A DNA stretch of 64,000 bases, taken from NCBI GenBank assembly GCA_051294375.1, contig CM119263.1, positions 11,280,443 to 11,344,442 on the forward strand, given 5' to 3'. Source of the DNA: Paraspadella gotoi. Lineage: Eukaryota > Chaetognatha. The notes beneath the pieces were generated by a model. That model did no database searches and was not told the DNA's origin. It saw only the letters and a list, made by a program, of their open reading frames with translations. Positions 24,023 to 35,197 of the stretch are shown here, piece by piece (positions within the stretch are counted from its first letter, which is position 1; each line of letters begins with the position of its first letter). A program made the position numbers and the translations under genes.

Positions 24023-24274
24023 ATGGCCGAATTCGAAATGACGCGAGAAACGGAAACGCATTTGTTTTCGCTCGTGAAGGATGAATTTAAAAAAAGAAAA
24101 ATTCTAAACCAGGATTTAGCTTTTAGATTTTTCACTGAAGAAAAAGTGAAAGAGGGTTTTGCTTTTATTCGAGGCCCGTTCAGTTCTGCTTTAAAAAAAA
24201 TGTGCAATGAATTTGCTCTTTTCATGCAATGGAGATTCTTTTACGTTTACATTTTGCCCGAAAATTATTCATGA
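24023..24274 (+). CDS. Possible small protein or first exon (unrecognised)
   Basis: From an ATG in good context (ACAAAATGG) at 24,023 an 83-codon frame encodes MAEFEMTRETETHLFSLVKD, then a Lys-rich stretch and a hydrophobic/aromatic tail. The first 30 or so residues have balanced composition and look protein-like. The frame also extends upstream to 23,783 through Arg/Lys-rich low-complexity sequence that I do not include. The mirrored copy (about 27,660-27,790) keeps the same N-terminus but breaks down by frameshift. No family is recognised. It may be an N-terminal exon, since CTC/GTGAAG at about 24,074 resembles a weak donor, or chance. Confidence 0.28.
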   Translation: MAEFEMTRETETHLFSLVKDEFKKRKILNQDLAFRFFTEEKVKEGFAFIRGPFSSALKKMCNEFALFMQWRFFYVYILPENYS

Positions 24275-24639
24275 AAATTTAAGTATTTATATTGAATTGT
24301 TTCAAAACATTAAACTTAGGTATCTTTGGTGTGAATTATTCGCGCTAAAGGCGTCTCATCTCTCCACTCGGGCCATTCTGTCTCCACGTCACGTTCTCAA
24401 AATTTCAACTCTTATCTCCCGTCATTAGTCGGTCCCCACCATGTATGCCTATTTATTTTTTTTGTTCAGTTTAATATAATTTTTTAGATAAAAAAATTAT
24501 GAGACAGAAAGTCCGATAGGAAAAATAGTTGACGGGAAGAAGAAGCCTCGCAATCGTGGTTTTACACAGTAGCCTCGAGAGAGTCGTGAAACCTCCAGAA
24601 AGGGAGTCTGTGGAGAGAGCCGGAGATGTGCGCGAGGAG

Positions 24640-24657
24640 ATGAGAGAGAGAGAGAGA

Positions 24658-24712
<55 letters not shown>

Positions 24713-24800
24713 TCCCAGCGGCCAGGTGAATAACGTTTGGGACTGGGAAAAAGAAACATAAGCGCGCAATTTCATTTCCCCCACCTTTCTCTCTCTCTCT

Positions 24801-24837
<37 letters not shown>

Positions 24838-24910
24838 CTCTTTCTCTCTTCTCTCTCTCTCTCTCTCTCTCTCCTTCTCTTCTTGCTCTCTCTCTCTCTC
24901 TCTGTCTCTC
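24640..24910 (+). repeat. (GA)n and (CT)n pair
   Basis: GA tract at about 24,640-24,712 followed by CT tract at about 24,786-24,910, separated by about 70 bases of unique DNA. The pair forms a potential hairpin and is mirrored at about 26,950-27,213. Confidence 0.95.
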
Positions 24911-25863
24911 CTTTTTTTTCTTCTCTTCAAAAAACCGACCTGAGCACGGTCAAGCTATAAAACCATAAACAGGTACTTAGACGAAATTTCAAGCCGGCAT
25001 ATTGCAAGGAGACCCTTTAATCTTTCATTCCGTAAGTCTTCAAAATGAATGAGCTCATGGTGGCTGGTGATTGTATTGGGCAATGACGGAGGCGACAAAA
25101 AATTACCATTCTGAATATTCTAGTGAATATTATGAATGTCACGTTTAAGATTCTGCCAAGAATTTAAGGTGCTTTGAAACTGGAGGCACGTTGTTGCAAT
25201 GAAGCAGCATCTGGCGAGACAGATAGAGAGAGATAAAGAGAGAGAGATAGAGAGAGAGAAAGAAAGAGAGAGAGAGGAGAGAAAAAAAAAAAAGGGGAAA
25301 CTTTTTTTTTTTTTTTTGCCCATAAACCCCTTTTTCAAACAAAAGCGCACGAGGGATTAAGTAAGGAAAAAGCATATTTTCCTCCAAAGGGTACAGGGCG
25401 GCTGGGGGGGGGGTGGAAGACGAGGTGAAGGACAAATCGGCGGGTCGCGACACGTGAGTCGTCGGCGACCTAACAAGTCCTCTTAGAGCAGATCGACGTG
25501 CGTAGTTGTTATTTTAGTGGGCGTGGCAGCGAAAAATGTCGTTTTTATTGTATTTGCTCGGGAATTTGTTTTCGGAAAAGAATTCGGAATAGAATAGAAT
25601 AGACTAGAATGGCGATAGTGTGAGAAATATGGGGCACAAGTGCAAGGTGGTGAAAAGATATGAAGTTAAATCATCATTAAAATTAAAATTCATATAAATG
25701 AGCTATCACGACATTCGGTTACAATAGTCGGGCGCCTCGAAACCAGAAGCTCACCGCCCGACGATGCATGCGTAAAGCGAGCAGGTGCTGCCAATTCCTC
25801 TGCCTTCAATTTTAAGAAGCCAACCGAAAACCGACTCCAATTAACTGAAAACACCAGACGCAG

Positions 25864-25916
25864 ACTGTCTCTCTCTCTCTCTCTCTCGTGGGAGAGTATG
25901 AGAGAGAGAGAGAGAG

Positions 25917-25962
<46 letters not shown>

Positions 25963-25983
25963 AGAGAGAGAGAGAAGAGAGAG

Positions 25984-26020
<37 letters not shown>

Positions 26021-26033
26021 GAGGAGAGAGACA
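25864..26033. repeat. GA/CT tip of the giant palindrome
   Basis: CT tract (25,866-25,887), then GTGGGAGAGTATGA, then GA tracts to 26,033. The flanking GACGCAGACTGTCTCT and AGAGACAGTCTGCGTC mark the point where the sequence turns back on itself. Confidence 0.9.
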
Positions 26034-26949
26034 GTCTGCGTCTGGTGTTTTCAGTTAATTGGAGTCGGTTTTCGGTTGCTTCTTAAAATTGAAGGCAGAG
26101 GAATTGGCAGCACCCTGCTCTCGCTTTACGGCATGCTCGTCGGGCGGTGAGCTTCTGGTTTCGAGGCGCCCGACTATTGTAACGAATGTCGTGATATCTC
26201 ATTTATATGAATTTTATTTTAATGATGATTTAACTCATATCTTTCACCACCTTGCACTTGTGCCCCATATTTGCTCTACACCTATCGCCATTCTAGTTCT
26301 GTCTATTCCCGAATTCTTTTCCGAAAACAAATTCCCGAGCAAATACAATAAAAACGGACATTTTTCGCTGCCACGCCCACTAAATAAAACAACTACGCAC
26401 GTCGTCTGCTCTAAGAGGACTTTTAGGTCGCCGACGACTCCACGTGTCGCGACCCGCCGATTTGTCCTTCACCTCGTCTTCCACCCCCCCCCCAGCCGCC
26501 CTGTACCCTTTGGAGGAAAATATGTTTTTCCTTACTTAATCCCTCGTGCGCTTTTGTTTGAAAAAGGTTATGCAAATCCTCTCCCTCTCTCTTTCTCTCT
26601 CTCTCTCTATCTCTCTCTCTTTATCTCTCTCTATCTGTCTCGCCAGATGCTGCTTCATTGCAACAACGTGCCTCCAGTTTCAAAGCACCTTAAATTCTTG
26701 GCAGAATCTTAAACGTGACATTCATAATATTCACTAGAATATTCAGAATGGTAATTTTTTGTCGCTCCGTCATTGCCCAATTCAATCACCCGCCACCATG
26801 AGCTCATTCATTTTGAAGACTTACGGAATGAAAGATTAAAGGGTCTCCTTGCAATATGCCGGCTTATAAATTTCGTCTAAGTACCTGTTTATGGTTTTAT
26901 AGCTTGACCGTGCTCAGGTCGGTTTTTTTGAAGAGAAGAAAAAAAAGGA

Positions 26950-26954
26950 GAGAC

Positions 26955-27036
<82 letters not shown>

Positions 27037-27135
27037 AAAGAGAGAGAGAGAGAGAAAGGTGCGGGAAATGAAATTGCGCGCTTATGTTTCTTTTTTCCCA
27101 GTCCCAACGTTATTCACCTGGCCGCTGGGATCTCT

Positions 27136-27212
<77 letters not shown>

Positions 27213-27213
27213 A
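26950..27213 (+). repeat. (GA)n and (CT)n pair in the right arm
   Basis: Mirrored, length-altered copy of the pair at 24,640-24,910. Confidence 0.93.
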
Positions 27214-28410
27214 CACTCCCTTTCTGAGAGGTTCACGGACTCTCCGAGGCTACTTAACCACGATGCGAGGCTCTTATCTTCCCGTCACTATTTTTCCTAT
27301 CGACTTTCTTGTCTCATAATTTTTTTATCTAAAAAATTATATAAACTGAACAAAAAAAAATAAATAGGCATACATGGTGGGACGACTAATGACGGGAGAT
27401 AAGAGTTGAAATTTTGAGAAACGTGACGTGGAGACAGAATGGCCGAGTGGAGAGATGAGACGCCTTTAGCGCGAATAATTCACACCAAAGATACCTAAGT
27501 TTAATGTTTTTAAACAATTCAAATTAATACTAAATTTTCCATGAATAATTTTCGGGCAAAATGTAAACGTAAAAGAATCTCATTGCAGAAAAGAGCAAAT
27601 TCATTGCACATTTTTTTAAAGCAGAACTTAACGGGCCTCGAATATAAAAGAAAACCCTCTTTCACTTTTTCTTCAGTGAAAAATCTAAAACTAAATCCTG
27701 GTTTGCGAATTTTTCTTTTTTAAATTCCTCCTTCACGAGCGAAAACAAATGCGTTTCCGTTTCTCGCGTCATTTCGAATTCGGCCATTTTGTTATCTCGT
27801 CGCGCCACGTTGACGATTTTCCCCGTCGTTTCGTCGCTGCTCTTTTGTTGGGATTTTTCCTCTTTCTCTCTGGCCCTCGGGGAATGGTTCGGCTCCTCGG
27901 CCGACTTCTGCCTCTCGAGGCGCGGAAAGGAAATTCTTTTTTTTTTTCTTGGGTCTTCCGAGTCGAACAAGTGACAATCGCGCGTCGACGAGAGAGAGAA
28001 AAAAGAATGGGAGTGGGGCAAGAAAAAAAAGAAACGGTTTTGTTTTGAAATCTTTTTGTCGTGGGGAAAAAAATGTTAAGTTAGGAGGAGAAATGTGAGA
28101 CAGATTTTCATATAAAAAGGAAAAGTAATAAAAGTAGTCTAAACAGACTATATATTATTAGTAAACAATTAGGAATACTAGCAGCCGTGGGAAAACATGG
28201 ACAATTTGACGAATCAAAAATGAATAAAAGTAAATAGAGGGAACCATTTTGTTCTCTTCGGATTCTCGTCGTCCCTTTTGTTTTCAGTAAGAATCTTTAT
28301 GAGGTTCTCCCAGAGACCAACGACGCGTGGTAGCGCGGTTCAGCGCCAACAATGCCAATAATAACGAGTTTATATTATTTGGTAGTAGAAAAGGATATGC
28401 TTCTCGGCTG

Positions 28411-28896
28411 ATTTGAGATGAAGAATTGAGAGAGAATTGAGAAATTGAGAGAATTGAGAGAATTGTGAATTGAGGAGAATTGAGAAAATTGAGAGAATTG
28501 AGAAATTGAGAGAATGAGAGAATTGAAGAATTGAAAGAATTGTGAAGTGGAGAATTGGAAATTGATGAGAATGAGGAATTGGAGAAATTGAGATAATTGA
28601 GATAATTGAGAGAATTGAGAGAATTGTGAGAAGAATTTGAATTAAGAGAATTTGAGAAAATTGAGAGAATTAGAAAAATTGAGGAGAATTGAGTTGTAGA
28701 ATTGAGAAAATTGAGAGAATTGAGAGAATGAGAATTCAGAAAATTGAGAGAATTGAGAGAATTTGATGAGAATTGAGAGAATTTGATGAGAAAATTGATA
28801 AGAAAATTTAATTGTGGAAAATTGAGAATGAGAAAATTGAGAAAATTGAGAATTGAGAGAATTGTAGAGAAAATTGAGAGAATTGAGAGAATTGTG
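28411..28896 (+). repeat. Inverted, error-laden copy of the 9-bp array
   Basis: Units of GAGAGAATT with many single-base gains and losses. It is the reverse complement of the array at 22,805-23,384 but about 95 bases shorter and much less regular. Confidence 0.93.
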
Positions 28897-29052
28897 TAAT
28901 CTCATAATAGGAATTCCTGGTCCAGACTGTTCTCTTCGTATAACGATCTCTCCCCGTCGTTTCTCTATTTTTCCGAGTTTTCTATTTTTTTTTCGACTTT
29001 CTTTTCCATTGTATCGAAATTGTTTTTTTAAACGATTCGATTCTCTCTCTCT

Positions 29053-29106
<54 letters not shown>

Positions 29107-29592
29107 TTGAAGATATTTGTTTGTTATTGTTATGTTGTATGGTAAAAGTTTAAATGTTAGAAACTAGAAATGAAGTCAGCGATCTAAGTCTGGAGCCGTG
29201 AAAACCCAGTGACGAAATGTTTTGTAATCGAATCAAACGACGAGAAAAAAAAGAACAAAACCGGTTTTTTTTTTTTCTGTTTTGGTTGAAACGTTCCGCT
29301 CGAACTCCGATTCAGACGAGTTAGACACTGCATTCAGAGGAACACGTTTTTTTTTCTGGACAAATATCTAATCAATGAAGAAGTATTTAAAACACAAAAC
29401 ATCTTGGGTCTACTATGCTGCCAAAACATCGATTAAAATAGGTAATTCGAGTTTAGAACTAAACGAGAAAGAAATTATGTTTGTTGATATACAAAATAAG
29501 TCGCAAATTTTCAAACGCGAAATAGGCAAAGACGTTTTCCGAAATCCCCCTGTGGGACAAAAACACACAGAGAAAGACGAGAGAGAGAGAGA

Positions 29593-29637
<45 letters not shown>

Positions 29638-30189
29638 TGGGAAATCCTGGTTTAGAACAGCACCATAACAGATGTTGGAGGCTGAACTGCGTATATATTT
29701 TCGTACGTTATTTTTAGAACGTGATTAAAGACAAAAGTCAAGCTTATGTTGAGTCAAAGATATTTGCAGCGAAAATGATATAATATTCATATTAAGTTCA
29801 CTTATTTTTGCAAAAAGGAACAAATATTTGAAAGACGGCTTAAAATATTCTGACCGTCGTCGTCTGCTATTAACAAAAGAAGGGGCGCCCAATCTTTCTC
29901 TATATATATCTCTCTCCCTTTCTTGCTCTCTCTTCTTTTCCCTTTTCCTCTTCTTCTCTATCCTTATAATATCTTTCTTTGCTTTTCCCACTGCCCTTCC
30001 TCTTTCTGTTAATTTCCCCCAATTCTCACTGCTCCTTTCTCCTTTCCTTTTTTCTTCCCAAAAACTCCCTTTCTTCTCCGCTCATATGTCATTTCTGTTT
30101 CTCTCAGGCTTCGTTTGACGCCAAAAGCGCTCGTCCTCTTTTTCCCCCAGGGATCCGACCGGCAAACAACGACAACAGCGCGAAGGAAG

Positions 30190-30668
30190 ATGAGACTGTC
30201 AAACTCGTTGTTTCGCCTCATCGACGTCGTCGTCGTCGTCGTCTTTTGTTCCTCTTCCGGCTGGGCGAGGAGCGCCGGAAATCTTTTGCGAGGGCGGACA
30301 GTTTGGGCTCGTCACCGACAGAGATCGGAAAACGCCCTCTGTCGCCATGAGATGTGAAGACGGGCGGAATCGAAGAGACGGCGCGGAATCGGACGAGAGA
30401 GTCCGGACAAACGGAGCGGCCGAGACCGGAGAGACAAAGGACGGCCGAGACCGGAGAGACAAGCGGAAACGAAGAAGGAGGCGGAGAAAGAATCTTTTGC
30501 CGGAAGAAAAAAAATAAAAAGGATTTGGGAATCGCGAAGAACGCCAAGTGCGGAGCATGACGACGACGACGACGAGACGACGTCTCGAAAAAGATCGTCT
30601 CTTCGATTATTGATCCCTCCTTCGTCATCTCGACGATGAGAACGCGAATTTCGCTTCCGTTTCGATGT

Positions 30669-30709
<41 letters not shown>

Positions 30710-32503
30710 CGACGACGACGACGACGATGACGCGTTCGTCGTATTCTCCGTCGTAAAAGTTTCGAGGCGAACCGAAGCGGAAAACAAAGGAGAGGAAAGA
30801 AAAAAATGGGAATTTTGATTTTGTCGCGAACGCATCTCGTCCGGCGGAATCGATTTCGTCGAAAGATTCGCCGGAAAAATGTTGAAAAAAGATTCTTCCG
30901 GCGGCGTCGCTTCCACTTCCGGCGGCGTTCTCTCGGCGTCTTTTTCCACTTCCGGTCGCCTCGTACTCTCGCGCCACTCGTCGCCACGACTAAGACGGGG
31001 GCCGTGGTTTCTGACGATCGCCGTAGACGACGATGGAATTCAAAACGGAACTCGACAAAGGCGTCGTTTCGATGTCTCGTGGAACGGCGGCGCGCGGATC
31101 CGTTGGTCCGCCGTTTTTGGCCTTTTACCTCTCAGTTTTCTGTTGGAGCGACGTCTTTCTCAATTGGCTTCTGTGGGGATATTCGACGATCAAAAGTTCA
31201 CGGAGGAATCACGATGTGAGAATCAGGTTGACGCCACATGAAACTTGAATCCAATGCCGATAGATTGACGTCGACGACGACAAAATGACGAGGACGAGAA
31301 ATTGACGTGAACGTCAACGGACATTCCGTAACTCCATCGTAATGACGAGGATAACGAAATTCGTTCAACGTCGTCCCTCTCCCACACAGTTTCTCGCCAG
31401 AGTAGGACGCCGCCTCCTTTCCGTCACTCATCCCGTCATCGTTCTCGTCGTCGGCGTCGTCGATCCGTGCCCGCCATCTACATCTCTCACCGAGGCATAA
31501 GTTGCCGACTTAAGACCGGCGATCAGGACTTTTTGCTACTTTAACGAAAAATGTTTCTACCCGGGACTCTGGAGCATCTCCTTTGGCGATTGTTCTCTAA
31601 CGCGTCTTACTTGGTCACCGGCGTGGCGCTGACGCTGATCGCCCTTTGGCATCGGCGCGGTGCCGACGCCACGAAGGCGGCGAAGAGAATCTAGTGCGGG
31701 TAGACTCATCCAGGTCCTACCCTGGCGGCGGGTTTGGCCCTGATTATGACGGGAGTCTTCTCATTCATCTACCACCTCTGCCCTTCCAAGCGCGCCGCCG
31801 TCGACTTTGACAGAGTCTTCCCTCTGCACGTGCTGGGCCTCTTTGCCACGAGTCTCCTTAGAAGAATTTCGAGAGAGTCCATCATTTCGATCTTTCTCCA
31901 CCCTCTCTAGACTATTTTGTTATAATTTTCCCCGGGCAGATCGTGTTGCTTCTCGGCTCTATCGACGAACGCTATCCACTTTGTTATCTCGTGCTGCGTC
32001 TTGTCGTCTGGGTTTTGCTGCTGCTCTTGTTGCGCCGGTGGACCGGCAAATGCCCGCTCTTCCACAATAATCGGCATAATCGTCTTTCTTTACTTCTAGA
32101 TTCTGGTTTTTGTATTGACGCCTAAAGCATACAAGGCTTTGTTCGCCGCCTACGTCTCCGCTTCTCTGTGTTTGTCATTTGTATCGGAGTGTATTGAGAG
32201 TGCAACGCGGGCTCTTGTGTCGCGAGCGCCTGCGCCGTATCTCTGGCTACGCCGGCAATCTTGACGCTCGTCTCGTCTCCTTTGTATCTCTTCGTCTCTA
32301 TGACACGATTCAAAAATAGCGGGAAACCCGTGGATCGAGGCGGCCAACCGGAACTGTCTGGTTCGGCGGCTGGCGTTGGGGCCGCATGACGCGTGGCACT
32401 TCTTCACGAGTCTCGGTCTCACGCCGTCGCGCTGAGGATTCACATGATCTAGGCGGCCGTGTGGCAGATGTCGCCGGAGTGCGGATTTTGCTATCGACGA
32501 TGA
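30190..32503 (+). pseudogene. Inverted, frameshifted copy of the SID-1-like gene
   Basis: This is the right-arm mirror of 19,209-21,508. It starts with the same ATG and signal-peptide-like codons at 30,190 and ends at the TGA near 32,501. Recognisable blocks (the TM1 region near 31,100-31,180, the FCYFNEKC equivalent near 31,530, the YHLCPSK region near 31,770-31,795, the C-terminal HDAWH equivalent near 32,385-32,400) fall in different frames because of many one-base indels. No large deletion or accumulation of silent changes is visible, which points to sequencing error rather than pseudogene ageing. If the palindrome is an artefact, this copy does not exist in the genome. Confidence 0.85.
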
Positions 32504-33611
32504 GAATGAATTTGTGCAACTCAGCTCCGCGGGCATTCTAAAAAAAAAAAAAAAATTCGTGCAAGCTTTAATTATTTATTCCTGTTGCAAAATAATTTCA
32601 CTGTATTACTGGACAGCAATTTCTTTTTTTTCTCCATTGGTTATTATTATCTTACGAATTTGTATTTATTTAAATTTATTAATAAATATACTTTAGTATG
32701 TACTATTCAGTTTAGTTATTTTCAAATTAATTAAAATTAATTTATCCAACTAAAGGTCAAAAGGATTTAAGTGTGATTGTCCGTGACGTTGATTAATTAA
32801 CTAATGTCGAAGCCCGTAGATTCTTCGCGATATTCCAAAATTCGGTTATTACCTATACCAGTCTTAATATATATATTGATGTCTTTCACTGTCTCATTGC
32901 ATCGGCCAGTGACCGTGCTTTTAAAGGGCAAACACCAACGGAAGGCTACGCATATCATTTCGTCCTGCCTTGGTAGTACCCGCTAATAAAACGTTAAGCT
33001 GCTTGCTATTTTTAGCTTATCCTTACTTTCCTTTCCCCCCTCCCTCCTTTTCCGCCTATCGTTGGTTTCCTGGTTATGACTACTACTAAACTTAGCCCGA
33101 CGCCTTTAGTCAATGCTTAATCTTCCTACCGACTGCCGAAGCCCTCCCTTCTCATTCTCTAGCCCAAGACCCCCCCCTTTCACATTTCTCCATCACCTCT
33201 TCCCCCCCCCGCCCCTTTACCCCTCGTTACGCTGCTCCTTTGAATCCCTTAAGCCTTCCAACCACCGCCACGTTTCCCCAGAACCATTAAAGACTTTCGC
33301 TCCCCGTAAAAAAAACGTCATTTCCCGCCCTTTTGCCGCTGAGATTTTGATAAACGGCCCTTTAAAATTCCACGACCACCCTCTGGTCGGTGAGGAAAAC
33401 GAATTTTTTAACTAACCCCCCCAACCATTGTTTTCAACGACCATTTTTTTTTTTCTCATTATGCATCTCTGTCGAGCCTTTTTTTTTTTTACTTTGTAAC
33501 ACCGAATCCAAAACGGTAATCTCTAAACTTATTTGTAAACCGGTTAAATAAACTTGTTTTTAATATAATTGTTATTTATCTTGACGTATATGTCGGATGA
33601 GCATAAAGCTA

Positions 33612-33689
33612 GTAGTAATATAAGGGCATTTAATATGTATATTTAGTTAAGTCTATATGACCGTTTGAAAGCGTAGTACTAATGTATAG
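33612..33689. other. Junction between palindrome and tandem array
   Basis: The mirror stops at GAGCATAAAGCT (33,611). The following 78 bases match neither the DNA upstream of 18,148 nor the array. This is a likely chimeric junction. Confidence 0.5.
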
Positions 33690-34696
33690 TGGTCCGAGTG
33701 AGCAATGAAAGGAGGGGGTGGGAGGAAAAGTAAATTGATGCGAGATTTAGAGTCCTTGAGTCCCCTTTCTTTTTATTAATGTATTAAACGACCAGGTACA
33801 TCCAGGTGTAGTATTAATCTCGCCATAGTATCCCATAGTATCTAGGGCATTAAAGTTTCGCCAAAGGTACCCGGTCAAAATGTGAATTGATGCCGAGATT
33901 TTTAGAGTCCTTGAGTCCCCTTTCTTTTTATTAAAGGTACAAACGACCAGGTACGTCTAGGTGTGTGTATTAATCTCGCATAAGTATCTAGGTATTAAAG
34001 TTTCGCCAGTTACCCGTCAAAAAAAAATGTATAAAATTTGGCGAATTTTAGAGTCTTGAGTCCCCGTTCTTTTATTAGTGGTATAACGACCGTGTACATC
34101 ACGGTGTAGTATTAATCTCGCCATAGTACTTAGGTATTAAAGTTCGCCAAGTACCCGGTCAAAATGTGAATTGATGCGAGATTTTAGAGTCCTTGAGTCC
34201 CTTCTTTTTATTAAGGTACAAACGACCGTGTACATCCAGGTGTAGTATTAATCTCGCCCTAGTACTTAGGGTATTAAAGTTTCGCCAAAGTACCGGTCAA
34301 AAAAAGTAAAAAATTTGGCGAATTTTAGGAGTCCTTGAGTCCCCCTCTTTTTTATTAAAGTACAAACGACCGTGTTACATCCAGGTGTAGTATTAATCTC
34401 GCCATAGTACTAGGGTATTAAAGTTTCGCCAAAGTACTCGGTCAAAAAAAAGTAAAAATTTGGCGAATTTAGAGTCCTTGAGTCCCCGTTCTTTTTATTA
34501 AAAGGTACAAACGACCAGGTACGTCTAGGTGTAGTATATATCTCGCCATAGTACTAGGTATTAAAGTTTCGCAAAGGTACCCCGTCAAAAATGTGAATTG
34601 ATGCGAGATTTAGAGTCCTTGAGTCCCCTTTCTTTTTATTAAAGTTTACAAACGACGTGTATGTCTAGGTGTAGTATTAATCTCCCCATAGTATTT
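33690..34696 (+). repeat. Tandem array of about seven ~144-bp units
   Basis: The landmark AGTCCTTGAGTCCCC (one copy lacks a C) recurs at 33,751, 33,905, 34,052, 34,188, 34,330, 34,473 and 34,614, giving spacings of 136-154. Each unit also holds ACAAACGACC, GTAGTATTAATCTCGCC and GGTATTAAAGTTTCGCC. Two unit types mix: one has GTGAATTGATGCGAGATTT, the other AAAATTTGGCGAATTTT. The small spacing differences are homopolymer-type indels. No coding potential is seen. Confidence 0.95.
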
Positions 34697-34825
34697 AGGG
34701 TACTACTTTAATACCTCAAAAGTACCGTGGCGAGATTAATACTACCCTATGACATACACGGTCGTTTGTACCATTAATAAAGAACGGGGACTCAAGGACT
34801 CAAAATTCGCCAAATTTTACTTTTT
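34697..34825 (-). repeat. Inverted terminal unit of the tandem array
   Basis: Read in reverse complement, this segment is one further array unit of the AATTTGGCGAATTTT type, with GAGTCCTTGAGTCCCCGTTC and ACAAACGACCGTGTATGTC. The array therefore ends head-to-head, with the turn at about 34,695. Confidence 0.93.
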
Positions 34826-35197
34826 TCGCCTCTTTATTTTCACGCATGTTCATGTTTTTTTATGTATAAACTTTTCAAGAAATTTGAAACTATTTCTTTA
34901 TTTCATTGTATGTTTTTTTTTTACTTAATATTATTACAAAGCTAATTTTTTTATTCATCCCTTTGCTAAATTTTCCTATCTCTTAAGATTTTTCCTATCT
35001 GCGAGGGAAAAATTTTTGGTCAGGCAAAAAAAAATTTCGCACTAAGCTAAAAATTTTCATTATTACAAAAATTGTGAAATAGGAGGAGGAAGAGGAGGAA
35101 GAGTAAATTGACTATTTAAACCAAAAACTTGATCGCGAAATTCATTTTCGTGTTTTTGCGTTTTCTCGTTCGCATCTGTTTTTTTTTTTGCGTAAAA
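34826..35197. other. AT-rich leader before the ATPase-like gene
   Basis: AT-rich with homopolymers. No repeat unit or open frame of note. It could contain the promoter of the following gene, but no specific element is visible. Confidence 0.4.

Larger units (their letters stand above)
18148..33611. repeat. Giant imperfect palindrome (arms about 7.7 kb)
   Basis: The sequence from about 18,148 to 25,890 returns in reverse complement from about 26,030 to 33,611, through a GA/CT tip near 25,950. Landmarks pair up: 18,160-18,180 with 33,580-33,611, the SID-1 stop region near 19,200 with 32,510, the 9-bp array at 22,805-23,384 with 28,411-28,896, and 25,840-25,880 with 26,030-26,070. The left arm has long intact frames. 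The right arm differs mainly by single-base insertions and deletions, many in homopolymers and short repeats, and is about 190 bases shorter over the 6.6 kb nearest the tip. Beyond 33,611 the mirror stops abruptly. This fits a fold-back raw long read used to extend a contig; a real palindromic duplication is the alternative. Confidence 0.95.

Noticed and set aside
30218-30987. Minus-strand frames of 119-243 codons in the right palindrome arm
   Set aside because: Reverse-strand shadows of the mirrored SID-1-like copy and its trinucleotide repeats.
33690-34696. CRISPR or bacterial repeat array
   Set aside because: Whole ~144-bp units repeat with no unique spacers; it is a tandem array.
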